Of a stretch of DNA of 64,000 bases, positions 15,501-23,959 are shown piece by piece. Each line of letters opens with the position of its first letter. Within the stretch, counting starts at the first letter, position 1. Under the pieces are notes generated by a model that was not told the DNA's origin, made no database searches, and saw nothing but the letters and a program-made list of their open reading frames with translations. Source of the stretch: Oscillospiraceae bacterium (GTDB lineage: Bacteria; Bacillota; Clostridia; Oscillospirales; Ruminococcaceae); contig JAFRTG010000003.1 of NCBI GenBank assembly GCA_017427265.1, positions 1 through 64,000 on the forward strand, read 5' to 3'. The translations under genes and the position numbers were made by a program.

Positions 15501-16931
15501 ATGGCTGCTCAGAATTCCAAAGAAAAGCTGCCGCGTCCGAATGCACCGGAGCTTGATGTTTCCGCACCGTGCAGTATGCGCAGAGCCGGAAAATGGACAG
15601 CGCTGCTGCTCGTCGCATTCATTGCCGCGCTGATTTATCTGGCCTATACGCTCATCACCGAATCCCCCTACTACATGGCAAAATCCGGCGCCGCAACCTA
15701 CGGCATCGTCTACGACCGTACAGGCGATGTGCTCTTTGACGGCAGTCAGCCGCTGACAAATTATCCTGCGGGACAGTTTGCCGATGTCGGCAATCTCATC
15801 GGTGATACCAGCGGACAGATGAGCAATACGATTGTGGCCAGAAACCTTACCGATCTTGCAAATTATACCTTCACCTACGGCAACAGCGCCGGAACCGCTT
15901 CTCTGGAAACGACACTCTCGCACAGTGCAAACCGCGCTGTATATAACGCATTCGGTGAGAAAAACGGTGCGGCAGTCGCCTATAACTGGAAAACCGGCGA
16001 GATGCTTGTCTGCGTCAGCAAGCCCTGCGTGGATATTGCACAGGGCTACGCAAATCTCGAAACGATGCTGCCGGGCAGCCTGCTCTGCAAGGCATTTTTC
16101 CCGACAGTGCCCGGCTCGACACAAAAGGTCTCCACACTGCTTGCAGCATATCAGTATGCAGGCGTCGATCGGGTCAACGCATTAGAATTCAGCTGCTCCG
16201 GCAAATGGATTAACGCGGAAGGCGCCGCGATTAACTGTCACCAGGCAAGCGGTCACGGCACACAGCTTCTGCCGGAGGCTTTTGCCAACAGCTGCAACCC
16301 CTATTTTGCACAGCTCGTACAGTCCGGCATTGTGCCGCTGTCGTCCATCATTGAAAGCTATACGCGCATGGGTTATTCCGTCAACGGCAACAAAGCAGAA
16401 CCGCTCACCATGGACGGCATCACGATTCAGCCCGCTTCGACCGCGCTTTCCGATGCCAACAACTTCGAGACACAGTGGGGCGCGCTCGGACAGGGCAAGA
16501 CGCTGGTCAGCCCGTTCCAGCTGATGCTCTGGCAGGGTGCCATCGCAAACGGCACCGGCAGCGCAGTCATGCCCTATCTGCTGAAATCCAAGACCTCCCC
16601 GCTGAAAGAGGTCACACCGATCGGAAAAGCCGTCATGACCGAGCAGTTCTTTACGGCGGAAGCTGCAAAGGCCGTTCAGGACGTCATGACGCAGAATTCA
16701 ACCAACCATTATTACGTCTCGTTTGACGTCTATCACTGCGGCGTCAAGAGCGGTACGGCACAGGTCAATGACAACGGCCGTGAATATGAAAACTCGCTGC
16801 TGGCAGGCTTCTGCCTGGACGATCAGGCCCCGGTTGCGTTCTGCATCCTGATTGAAGAACGCCAGAGCTGGGATATCTCCACAGCGCAGATCGCAAGGAC
16901 GCTGCTCGACAATGTCTCCGGCCTGTCGTGA
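15501..16931 (+). CDS. Class B penicillin-binding protein (PbpA-type transpeptidase)
   Basis: Crosslinks peptidoglycan outside the membrane. Residues about 30-52 form the membrane anchor. The transpeptidase domain contains the active-site SxxK as STQK in VPGSTQKV (about 205), the SxN as SCN in ANSCNPYF (about 268), and the KSG as KSGTAQV (about 418). At 476 residues it is a short class B enzyme, like mycobacterial PbpA. It starts right after the RodA stop codon, with GGAGG in the end of that gene, so the glycosyltransferase and transpeptidase are made together and very likely form one complex. Confidence 0.93.
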   Translation: MAAQNSKEKLPRPNAPELDVSAPCSMRRAGKWTALLLVAFIAALIYLAYTLITESPYYMAKSGAATYGIVYDRTGDVLFDGSQPLTNYPAGQFADVGNLIGDTSGQMSNTIVARNLTDLANYTFTYGNSAGTASLETTLSHSANRAVYNAFGEKNGAAVAYNWKTGEMLVCVSKPCVDIAQGYANLETMLPGSLLCKAFFPTVPGSTQKVSTLLAAYQYAGVDRVNALEFSCSGKWINAEGAAINCHQASGHGTQLLPEAFANSCNPYFAQLVQSGIVPLSSIIESYTRMGYSVNGNKAEPLTMDGITIQPASTALSDANNFETQWGALGQGKTLVSPFQLMLWQGAIANGTGSAVMPYLLKSKTSPLKEVTPIGKAVMTEQFFTAEAAKAVQDVMTQNSTNHYYVSFDVYHCGVKSGTAQVNDNGREYENSLLAGFCLDDQAPVAFCILIEERQSWDISTAQIARTLLDNVSGLS

Positions 16932-17001
16932 CAAAATGTGTCTCCGGCGGATCAGAGTTGAGCGCGCCGTCCCATTATGAATCCCGCTTCATCTGCAGAT
17001 T

Positions 17002-17030
17002 AAGGCGTCGATGTAAAATCGGCGCCTTTC
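17002..17030 (+). terminator. Terminator after the PBP gene
   Basis: AAGGCGTCGAT, short loop, ATCGGCGCCTT with two G-T/T-G offsets, then TCC-TTT. The region 16935-17030 has the TCTCCGGCGGAT and CCCATTATGAAT words found beside the other terminators of this family. Confidence 0.65.
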
Positions 17031-17104
17031 CTTTACCGTCACGCAGCAGCTGAACAGCTTCATTCCGTAATCATGAAGAATTCATAACACTTTGAGAAGA
17101 ATGC

Positions 17105-17133
17105 TTGCTTTTTTCTCCTCTTCATGATATAAT
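17105..17133 (+). promoter_or_regulatory. Promoter of the GGDEF gene
   Basis: TTGCTT (17105-17110), 17-base spacer, TATAAT (17128-17133), about 60 bases before the start codon. Confidence 0.75.
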
Positions 17134-17194
17134 TACAGTGAATATGGATAAAAGCAATCGGATCAGACCACATATCGAAGGACGGTGAACACGA

Positions 17195-19120
17195 ATGAAA
17201 GCATCCGCTTATCCCGACATTGCGGTCATTGTGGCCGGAACAAATGAAGAATTCCAGAGCAGCGTTCTCAGCGGTATGGCAGAGGCTGCAGTCATCGCAC
17301 AGGCCAATCTCACATGCTTTGCATCCTTCAGCGGCGTGCTCGCCAACCACCGCTGCGACATCGGTGAGGACAACATTTACAATTTGCCGGATTTCACCCG
17401 CTTTGACGGTGCCGTGCTCCTGACCAACACACTGGAGGACGCCGTCACACGCGCAAACATCATTCAGCAGGTCAAAGCAGCCGGCATTCCGACTGTGGTG
17501 CTGGATGACAACAGTACGCCGGAATTCTGCAACATCCGCATTGACAATTCCGCTGCCATGCGCGAGATCGTACAGCATGTTATTACCGAACATCACGCAA
17601 GATCGTTCTATTATGTCTCCGGACCGCTATCCAATCCGGAAGCAAACACGCGGTATCTCGCTTTTCTGGAGACAGCAGAGCAGAACGGGATTGCCGTCAG
17701 GAACGATCAGATTTATTTCGGACACTTCCGCCCGATCGACGGAAAAAATGCTGCCGAAGCGCTGCTGCGATCCGGCAAGCCGCTCCCCGATGCGATCATC
17801 GCTGCAAATGACGCCATGGCACTGGAAGCGATCAGCGTCCTGCGGCAGCACGGCATCCGTGTGCCAGAGGATATTATCGTCACCGGATTCGATCACACAT
17901 ATTACGCCAAGCATCACAGCCCCTCTCTGACAACGGTCAACCGGCCGCTCTCTGCCGCCGGCCGCCTTGCAGTCGAAACAGTTCTGCAGATGATCCGCGG
18001 AGAAACCGTCGCGCATACACTGACGCTTTCTGCAGATCCTGTGTATCAGGAAAGCTGCGGCTGCCTGACCAGTGATAAGATCGACATTCAGGCCTACAAG
18101 CAGAATACCTACGAGCTGATCAAGCAGACACGCGCAGACGCATCGCTGCTCAACCGCATGACGGCAGCACTTGCAGTTTCGGAAACGCAGAACGATGCCG
18201 TTGACATGTTCAGCATGTATCTGCAGGAAATCGGCTGCGAATCCTGCTGCATCTGCCTTTGCGAAAACTGGCAGCATGCCTTCCATGAAACCGGAAGCTG
18301 TTCGGAAGACCTTATCCTCCCGATCAAAGGCTACACCGAAAACATGTGTGCCGTCCTGATTCTTCATGCAGACGGCACAATCGGATCAGCCTCGTTTTCA
18401 AGCGCCGATCTTGATCCGGAGCCGCCTGAAAACGGCGGAAACATCAGGTTTTTCCTGCCGCTGCACTTCCGGGAATGCTGCATCGGCTACTATATTATAA
18501 AAAACGGCGATTTCCCGATACAGAGCATTCTTTGCCATTCGATTCTCATGAGCATCAGCCATTCTTTTGAGAATATCCGCAAGCTGCTGCATCTGAACAA
18601 CGCAATCCGCGAAATGGACAGGTTATATGTTTCCGATGCACTCTGCGGCATTTACAACCGCAACGGCTTTATCCGGCTGGCCGACCGCTTTTTCCGCGAA
18701 TGCCAGCAGCGCAGGCAGCAGCTGATGATCGGGTTCATCGACATGGACGGCCTGAAATATGTCAACGATCACTTCGGGCATGAGGAAGGCGATTTTTCAC
18801 TGCGGACGCTTGCAAGCGTCATCAGCGAGTGCTGCGGAGATCATTTTACCTGCGCCCGTTTCGGCGGCGACGAGTTTATTCTGATCGGCCAGAATGCCGA
18901 CGAGGAAGATGCAGAACAGTTTGAAAAGCGTTTCACTGAAAAGCTCGCTGAAACCAATGCCGCTATCAACAAGCCCTATCCGCTTGCCGCAAGCATCGGC
19001 ACCTATGTGACAACTGTGACAGAGGATATGAAGCTGTTTGAGCTGATTAAGCGTGCCGACCAGATTATGTACGAACAGAAAAAGCGGAAATCCACCTCCC
19101 GTTATCTGCGGAGAGACTGA
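17195..19120 (+). CDS. Diguanylate cyclase with LacI-type sugar-binding sensor domain
   Basis: A 641-residue soluble protein with no signal peptide. Residues 1-290 match the periplasmic-binding-protein fold of LacI-family repressors (DGAVLLTNT, IVTGFDHTYYAKHHSPSLTTVNRP), but the DNA-binding headpiece is absent. A linker and GAF-like region (about 300-470) follow. The C-terminal GGDEF domain (about 480-640) is intact, with GGDEF at 557-561, the DMDGLKYVNDHFGH motif that binds GTP and metal, and SIGT. It should make cyclic di-GMP in response to a small intracellular ligand, probably a sugar. AAGGACGG precedes the ATG. It is monocistronic, with its own promoter and terminator. No EAL or HD-GYP phosphodiesterase is in the window. 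Confidence 0.92.
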   Translation: MKASAYPDIAVIVAGTNEEFQSSVLSGMAEAAVIAQANLTCFASFSGVLANHRCDIGEDNIYNLPDFTRFDGAVLLTNTLEDAVTRANIIQQVKAAGIPTVVLDDNSTPEFCNIRIDNSAAMREIVQHVITEHHARSFYYVSGPLSNPEANTRYLAFLETAEQNGIAVRNDQIYFGHFRPIDGKNAAEALLRSGKPLPDAIIAANDAMALEAISVLRQHGIRVPEDIIVTGFDHTYYAKHHSPSLTTVNRPLSAAGRLAVETVLQMIRGETVAHTLTLSADPVYQESCGCLTSDKIDIQAYKQNTYELIKQTRADASLLNRMTAALAVSETQNDAVDMFSMYLQEIGCESCCICLCENWQHAFHETGSCSEDLILPIKGYTENMCAVLILHADGTIGSASFSSADLDPEPPENGGNIRFFLPLHFRECCIGYYIIKNGDFPIQSILCHSILMSISHSFENIRKLLHLNNAIREMDRLYVSDALCGIYNRNGFIRLADRFFRECQQRRQQLMIGFIDMDGLKYVNDHFGHEEGDFSLRTLASVISECCGDHFTCARFGGDEFILIGQNADEEDAEQFEKRFTEKLAETNAAINKPYPLAASIGTYVTTVTEDMKLFELIKRADQIMYEQKKRKSTSRYLRRD

Positions 19121-19141
19121 TTTTCCGGTTCATACGATGAC

Positions 19142-19175
19142 AAATCCGCCTGACTGAAACAAGTCAGGCGGATTT
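19142..19175. terminator. Terminator-like hairpin between convergent genes
   Basis: A perfect 14-base stem AAATCCGCCTGACT / AGTCAGGCGGATTT with loop GAAACA, between the GGDEF gene and the minus-strand cysteine synthase. A and T runs at both feet let it work in both directions. Confidence 0.75.
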
Positions 19176-19185
19176 CAGTTTGTAA

Positions 19186-19240
19186 AAATGGTATCGCTGC
19201 GCGATGAATGATAACGGATGTCTCCCTGCCGCTTCAGCGA
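19186..19240 (-). repeat. Dispersed intergenic repeat, copy B
   Basis: On the minus strand it reads TTCGCTGAAGCGGCAGGGAG, then ATCCGTTATCATTCATCGCG and CAGCGATACC, closely matching 41880-41938. The TGA of the cysteine synthase gene (19236-19234) lies inside it. Confidence 0.65.
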
Positions 19241-20256
19241 ACAGCACGGACACTGAGCAGCTCGATATGACTCGTCATGCAGCTGTCATCTGCGGGGAAG
19301 TCCTCGCAGTAATCGGTCGAAAGGTATTTCTTATTGTCGTCGGCAAACACGGTCACAATCGTTTTGTCCGCGCCGATGCGGTCGCCCGCGATCAGGCAGC
19401 CGAGCAGATTCGCACCCGAACTGATGCCGACTCCGAGCCCCAGCCTGCGTGCAAGCATCTGCGCCATGCGGATCGAATCAATATCATCCACGGAAACAAC
19501 GCCTGTTGCCTCGTCCATGTGGCAGATCGGCGGGATAAATTCATCGGAAATGCCCTGAATCCGGTGCTTTCCGGTTTTATAGCCGGTGGAAAGCGTCGGC
19601 GAATTCAGCGGCTCCAGCGGGAACATTGCGCATGCGGGATTCACCTTGCGCAGTGCTCTGCCGATGCCCATGACCGTTCCGCCGGTTCCGACGCCTGCCA
19701 CAACGGCGTCTGCGGTTTTGCCGAGCGAGCGAAGCTGCCGCACAATCTCCTGACCGGTCATCAGCTCATGCGCCTCGGCATTGTCCTCATTGGAAAACTG
19801 ACATGGCAGAAAAACATGCCCCTGCGCCGCAAGCGCCTCCGTCATGCGGATCGAGCCCTGAAAGCCGCCCTGCTCCGCAGAAACCAGACGCACCTCAGCG
19901 CCGTAGCTGCGCATCAGATTGATGCGTTCCACGCTCATCCAGTCCGGCATATAGATCACAACAGGATGTCCGAGCGCCGCGCCGACCGCTGCAAACGCAA
20001 TGCCGGTATTGCCGCTGGTCGCTTCCGCAATGGTGTCGCCGGGCTGAATGCCGCCGCTCTCATATGCCTTTTTCAGAATATGATATGCCACGCGGTCTTT
20101 GATGCTGCCGCTGAGATTGAAGGCCTCTGCCTTGGCGTAAACAGTGCGCGGGGCGCCGTGATATTTCATTGATATTTCCAGCAGCGGCGTTTCTCCGATC
20201 ATCGCATCAAGACGGGAAAAACGCTCTGCAGTATTGGAATCCTGCATGGAATTCAT
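19234..20256 (-). CDS. Cysteine synthase family PLP enzyme (O-acetylserine sulfhydrylase type)
   Basis: This is a 340-residue fold-type II PLP enzyme. The Schiff-base lysine is in NLSGSIKDRVA (about residue 51). The substrate loop EATSGNTGIAFA (about 80-91) and the phosphate-binding GVGTGGTVMGIG (about 190) are intact. The usual activity is O-acetylserine plus sulfide to cysteine; cystathionine beta-synthase or O-phosphoserine variants look alike, so I leave the symbol open. The start at 20256 has GGAGG just upstream. The C-terminal codons run into dispersed repeat copy B. It has its own promoter. Confidence 0.88.
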   Translation of the reverse strand: MNSMQDSNTAERFSRLDAMIGETPLLEISMKYHGAPRTVYAKAEAFNLSGSIKDRVAYHILKKAYESGGIQPGDTIAEATSGNTGIAFAAVGAALGHPVVIYMPDWMSVERINLMRSYGAEVRLVSAEQGGFQGSIRMTEALAAQGHVFLPCQFSNEDNAEAHELMTGQEIVRQLRSLGKTADAVVAGVGTGGTVMGIGRALRKVNPACAMFPLEPLNSPTLSTGYKTGKHRIQGISDEFIPPICHMDEATGVVSVDDIDSIRMAQMLARRLGLGVGISSGANLLGCLIAGDRIGADKTIVTVFADDNKKYLSTDYCEDFPADDSCMTSHIELLSVRAVR

Positions 20257-20302
20257 GTTATCCTCCGGTATTTTATAGATTGAAAAACAGACTTGCCTTA
20301 TC

Positions 20303-20331
20303 AGTATAGCATATTCCGCCGGAAAAAGCAA
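20303..20331 (-). promoter_or_regulatory. Promoter of the cysteine synthase gene
   Basis: Minus strand TTGCTT (20331-20326), 17-base spacer, TATACT (20308-20303), 47 bases before the start codon. Confidence 0.75.
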
Positions 20332-20353
20332 GTCTATTCTGATTTTCTGTGCA

Positions 20354-20400
20354 AACGGATACCGCCCGCAGACTGAAAGCGTCCGCGGGCGGTATCCGTT
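20354..20400 (-). terminator. Hairpin terminator after the Thr-rich protein gene
   Basis: A 16-base perfect stem AACGGATACCGCCCGC / GCGGGCGGTATCCGTT with a 15-base loop. It stands between the Thr-rich gene and the next promoter. Only a short T run follows. Confidence 0.6.
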
Positions 20401-20511
20401 ATGTGAAGGATGTAAACTTATGAGCTGTCAAAGCGGGTGCACCGCTGCTGCCTGCAAAACCCCTCCGCAGAACAGCAGCGGACACCGGTATCGAAAAGCA
20501 CAGGTGTGCTG

Positions 20512-21768
20512 TCAACTGTTTTCAAACGGTATCGGCGACGGGTGCACATCATAGTCATACGTTTCACCGGTATAGCTTCTGAAGATATCCCCCTCTGAAG
20601 TATAGAGTGAAACCTCTTTCGGAATCTCAATCAGTATTACGAACCGCCGGAAGGATGAATTGCCGTCCTGATAGATTTTCAGATCATACGACGGTGTGCC
20701 GCCGGATACGTGCATTTTATCAAGTATGATGCCGCTGCACCTGCAATAGTAGGTCACCGCAATATAGTTGTTGTAATTGAAATCCAGACTATCCCAACCG
20801 GTATCGGGCAGATCGGAAAGGTCATCCCCTTCTGTCAGCCAGCGGAAATCTGTCTCGCCGTAATAATGCCGGGATTCGTCGGCAGACTCCTGCCTGGACC
20901 ATACCCGGACCGCTTCAACTTCCGGCTCTGACACCGTCGGCTCGCCGGGTTGTATGCCAGTAGGGGGGGACGTCACAGTTCCGGCCGGCTGCTGTGTTGC
21001 TGCTGTCTCGATGTACACAGCTGTCGTTGCTGTGACAGAGGGTTCCCAATCCCGTGTCCCCCATGTTACTGCCGTCGTTCTCACTGTCGCTGTTGTCGTC
21101 CGCCATCTTGTCGTCCGCGGAACCATTGTTGTTACCCGTGCCGTTGTCCTTGCAGTCGTCCGTGCTGTCGTTCTTGCTGTCGTCCGTGCTGTCGTTCTTG
21201 CTGTCGTCCGTGCCGTCGTTCTTGCTGTCGTTCTTGCTGTCGTTCTGGATGTCGTTCTGGATGTCGTCCGTGCCGTTGTCTTTGCAGAGGAATGAGTCGT
21301 TTTCTGTGCTGTCTGTTGGTTCTTTTCTGAAGTATGGGTGTCAGACGCCGTCTTTCCGGAAGCAGTCGTCTGTGCAGATTCGGAATCCTGCGAACCGCCG
21401 GTCTTGTGCGTCTGCTCCGTGACAGCAGTGCCGGCCGTAACGGTCTTGGAAGAGACTCCTTCCTCTCCGGGCAGCGTCGTGACGCCCGTCTGAATGGGTT
21501 TTTCTTCGCCGTCGGGCAGCGATTCGGCGGAAAGATCGGTCGTGACTGCCGTGACGGCAGTTGTCGTTTCCGGTTCCATAATGACACCGGGTCGAGCCGT
21601 GCGCAGCTTCGGGTATACCACCGCGGCGATCAGCACAACCAGACAGGCCGCGAGCACCGGAATCCCGTAAATCTTCCGGATAATCGGGCGCGGCCGGTAG
21701 GCCTCAGCCTCTTCAATATACTCTGGCGGAAGCTCGCTCAAGAGTTCCATAAACTCCAGTTCTTTCAC
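20512..21768 (-). CDS. Single-pass membrane protein with Thr-Arg repeats, probable anti-sigma factor
   Basis: This is a 418-residue protein. A short cytoplasmic segment (1-35) and one membrane helix (about 37-53, VLAACLVVLIAAVVYP) are followed by a long Thr/Ser/Pro-rich extracellular stalk. The stalk contains about a dozen tandem TTAR or TTSR units (residues 164-211). A compact C-terminal domain (about 285-418) with Trp, Tyr and paired Cys (YYCRCSG) follows. The start overlaps the stop of the ECF sigma gene, so the two are coupled and the cytoplasmic segment probably holds the sigma factor. The stalk would let the outer domain reach through the wall. I do not recognise the outer domain. Confidence 0.7.
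   Translation of the reverse strand: MKELEFMELLSELPPEYIEEAEAYRPRPIIRKIYGIPVLAACLVVLIAAVVYPKLRTARPGVIMEPETTTAVTAVTTDLSAESLPDGEEKPIQTGVTTLPGEEGVSSKTVTAGTAVTEQTHKTGGSQDSESAQTTASGKTASDTHTSEKNQQTAQKTTHSSAKTTARTTSRTTSRTTARTTARTTARTTARTTARTTARTTARTTARTTARVTTMVPRTTRWRTTTATVRTTAVTWGTRDWEPSVTATTAVYIETAATQQPAGTVTSPPTGIQPGEPTVSEPEVEAVRVWSRQESADESRHYYGETDFRWLTEGDDLSDLPDTGWDSLDFNYNNYIAVTYYCRCSGIILDKMHVSGGTPSYDLKIYQDGNSSFRRFVILIEIPKEVSLYTSEGDIFRSYTGETYDYDVHPSPIPFENS
21136..21279 (-). repeat. 12-base tandem repeats encoding Thr-Thr-Ala-Arg
   Basis: About twelve in-frame 12-base units, mostly alternating GTCGTTCTTGCT and GTCGTCCGTGCC/T on the plus strand. Copy number could change by slippage without breaking the frame, altering stalk length. 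Confidence 0.9.
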
Positions 21769-22355
21769 AGCAATCCCTCCTTCCGCAGATATTTTTGCAG
21801 CTTGCTTCTGATACGCGATAATGTCACTTTTACGTTGATTTCAGTCATTTCAAAGTCAGCTGCGATTTCTGAGATCGGAGAAGTATGCCAATAACGCCGG
21901 ATAAACAAACTGCGCTGCCGTTCAGGCAATTCGCCGAGAAACTGCTTGACATGCTCCAGCATCACACGCCGGTCGATCTCCCGCTCGACGTTTTCACCGG
22001 ATGACAAACAGTCTGAAAGCTCTGCGAGGGCAAGCGGCATCTGACCGCCGCCGCGCTTTTCAGCGTGGCCGGCAGCATAGCGCTTCAGCGCAAAATTGCG
22101 CACCAGCGTCAGGAAATAGGCTCCGTAATGCCGCGGATGTGCCGGCGGAATTGCATTCCATGCACTGAGCAGCGCATCGTTCATGCATTCCTCGGCGTCC
22201 TCCTCACTCCCCAGAATATTGCGTGCAACCGACCGGCAGCGCGCTCCGTACTGACTGACAGTTTCCTGAAGCGCCTGCTCATTTCGATTTTCAAACAATA
22301 AAAGAATTCTTTCATCTTCCGTGGCAGCCACCGCCCTTCGCGTTTTGGCCTTCAT
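21765..22355 (-). CDS. ECF-family RNA polymerase sigma factor (second)
   Basis: This is a 196-residue protein. Region 2 (about 20-95) contains LGSEEDAEECMNDALLSAWNAIPP and the FLTLVRNFALKRY helix. Region 4 (about 135-190) has the helix-turn-helix SPISEIAADFEMTEINVKVTLSRIRSKL. The start at 22355 is chosen because the ATG at 22427 would sit at the transcription start; the ribosome binding site is weak. It overlaps the downstream membrane protein by a few bases. Unlike the first sigma/anti-sigma pair, I find no repeated promoter block that would show its targets. Confidence 0.88.
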   Translation of the reverse strand: MKAKTRRAVAATEDERILLLFENRNEQALQETVSQYGARCRSVARNILGSEEDAEECMNDALLSAWNAIPPAHPRHYGAYFLTLVRNFALKRYAAGHAEKRGGGQMPLALAELSDCLSSGENVEREIDRRVMLEHVKQFLGELPERQRSLFIRRYWHTSPISEIAADFEMTEINVKVTLSRIRSKLQKYLRKEGLL

Positions 22356-22431
22356 ACATAAAGACCCGATTGGCAGAAAAAGGTTACAGGCTGCAAAAAA
22401 ATTTTTTGCACCCTGTTTTGAATCCACTGTT

Positions 22432-22460
22432 ATTATAGCATACTATCCGATAAAAAGCAA
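22432..22460 (-). promoter_or_regulatory. Promoter of the second ECF sigma operon
   Basis: Minus strand TTGCTT (22460-22455), 17-base spacer, TATAAT (22437-22432). The leader to the chosen start is about 70 bases. Confidence 0.75.
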
Positions 22461-22634
22461 GGCAATCGTGCCGCATTCTTTTCAGCGGCTGAACCCGCAC
22501 AAGCATCTTACAAGCAATCAAAACATGTGATAAACAGACGGTTTTGCTGCAAATTCAGCGATATCCGCCAATGATGCAAAGCGCATTGCGTTTCGTTTGG
22601 TTCCGGATGACCGCAAAAAAATTTCCGGATCCTC

Positions 22635-22663
22635 TTGACAAGTGTATATGTTTATGCTATACT
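22635..22663 (+). promoter_or_regulatory. Promoter of the GntR-ABC operon
   Basis: TTGACA (22635-22640), 17-base spacer, TATACT (22658-22663). Confidence 0.85.
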
Positions 22664-22682
22664 GTGCATAGTGTATATACAC
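22642..22682 (+). promoter_or_regulatory. Probable GntR operator
   Basis: GTGTATATACAC (22671-22682) is a perfect 12-base palindrome at the transcription start, and its half GTGTATAT is repeated at 22642-22649 between -35 and -10. It fits self-repression by the YtrA-like regulator encoded just downstream. Confidence 0.65.
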
Positions 22683-22701
22683 ACTTTCTCCGGAGGTAAC
22701 T

Positions 22702-23088
22702 ATGGATATTATTTTACGGAACGAAACCGACGATCCGATCTATCAGCAGATCATTGATCAGGTGAAAGCGCAGATTATCGAAGGCAAGCTCACGGCCGGG
22801 GACGCCCTGCCGTCGATGCGGGCACTGGCAGCACAGCTCCGTATCAGCGTCATCACCACAAAACGCGCTTACGAAGAGCTGGAGCGCGAGGGCTACATCG
22901 AAAACTTTTTAGGGAAGGGCTGCTTTGTCAAAACGCAGAATACAGATTTTCTGCGCGAGGAAACGGTTCGTCAGACAGAGGAAATGATCGCACAGGTCTG
23001 CAAAAAAGCGAAACTGTGCGGTCTGAATGCCGATGACCTGAAGGAAATGATCGACCTTATGTATTCGGAGGAAAACGAAAATGAGTGA
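22702..23088 (+). CDS. GntR-family transcriptional regulator, YtrA subfamily
   Basis: A 128-residue repressor. The winged helix-turn-helix (about 10-75: DPIYQQIIDQVKAQI, LPSMRALAAQL, TTKRAYEELEREGYI) is followed by a short helical tail instead of the usual effector-binding domain, as in the YtrA subfamily. Those regulators sit first in operons for ABC transporters and respond to cell-wall-active compounds. Here it starts a six-gene operon, overlaps the ABC ATPase gene by 8 bases, and has a matching palindrome over its promoter, so self-repression is likely. GGAGG precedes the start. Confidence 0.92.
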   Translation: MDIILRNETDDPIYQQIIDQVKAQIIEGKLTAGDALPSMRALAAQLRISVITTKRAYEELEREGYIENFLGKGCFVKTQNTDFLREETVRQTEEMIAQVCKKAKLCGLNADDLKEMIDLMYSEENENE

Positions 23089-23959
23089 ATATGAAAACGC
23101 CGTTGAACTCAAGGGCGTAACCAAACGCTATGACGGATTCACGCTCGACAGCCTCAGCTTTACAGTTCCCAAAGGCTGTATTATGGGATTTATCGGGCAG
23201 AACGGTGCAGGCAAGACCACAACAATCCAGTCGATGCTGAATATCATTCCGATCGACTCCGGTGAAATCAGCCTGCTTGGACTGGATCATATCAGAGATG
23301 AAAATGAAGCGAAGGAGCGCATGAGTGCCGTATTCGACGACTGTCCGTTCGGTGAGGTGTTTACTGCCGAGCAGATCGAAAAAGTGTTCAGAGGTCTGTA
23401 CCTGAACTGGAGCAAATCCACCTTTTTTCAGTATGTTGACAAGTTTCAGATTCCCCGGAAAAAGAAGGTCGGGAACCTGTCCAAGGGCATGAAGATGAAG
23501 CTGCAAATCGCAGTGGCACTTTCGCATGATGCCGAGCTGCTGGTCATGGACGAAGCAACCGCCGGTCTGGATCCCATTGTGCGCAATGAGATTCTCGACC
23601 TTTTCCGTGACTATCTGATGGACGGGAACCGTTCGATTCTCATGTCCTCGCATATCACAAGCGACCTTGAAAAAATCGCAGACTGCCTGACGTTTATCGA
23701 CAACGGAAAGCTGCTGCTCACCGGATATAAGGATGATATTCTGGAAACACACGGCGTCATCAAATGCACACGGGAAGAATACAAGGAATTTGCGCCGGAG
23801 GATTATATCAGCGCAAGACTCAATGACTTCGGTGCGGAAATCATGACAGCCGACCGTGCAGAAACAGCAAGGAAATATTCCGGTGCAATCATCGAAAAGA
23901 CAACGCTCGAAGAGATCATGCAGTTTTATGTCAACGCCGGAAAAAAGGAGTGGTCATAA
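23081..23959 (+). CDS. ABC transporter ATP-binding protein
   Basis: This is a 292-residue ATPase. Walker A GQNGAGKTT is at about 39-47, and the signature is LSKGMKMK at about 138 (an SKG variant common in this drug/peptide ABC group). Walker B is LLVMDEATAGLDP at about 156, and the switch His is in SSHITSDLEKI. It powers the two membrane proteins that follow. The family (YtrB/YhcH-like) usually exports or detoxifies compounds that attack the envelope; the substrate is unknown. It overlaps the GntR gene and touches the first permease gene (TAATG). Confidence 0.93.
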   Translation: MSEYENAVELKGVTKRYDGFTLDSLSFTVPKGCIMGFIGQNGAGKTTTIQSMLNIIPIDSGEISLLGLDHIRDENEAKERMSAVFDDCPFGEVFTAEQIEKVFRGLYLNWSKSTFFQYVDKFQIPRKKKVGNLSKGMKMKLQIAVALSHDAELLVMDEATAGLDPIVRNEILDLFRDYLMDGNRSILMSSHITSDLEKIADCLTFIDNGKLLLTGYKDDILETHGVIKCTREEYKEFAPEDYISARLNDFGAEIMTADRAETARKYSGAIIEKTTLEEIMQFYVNAGKKEWS

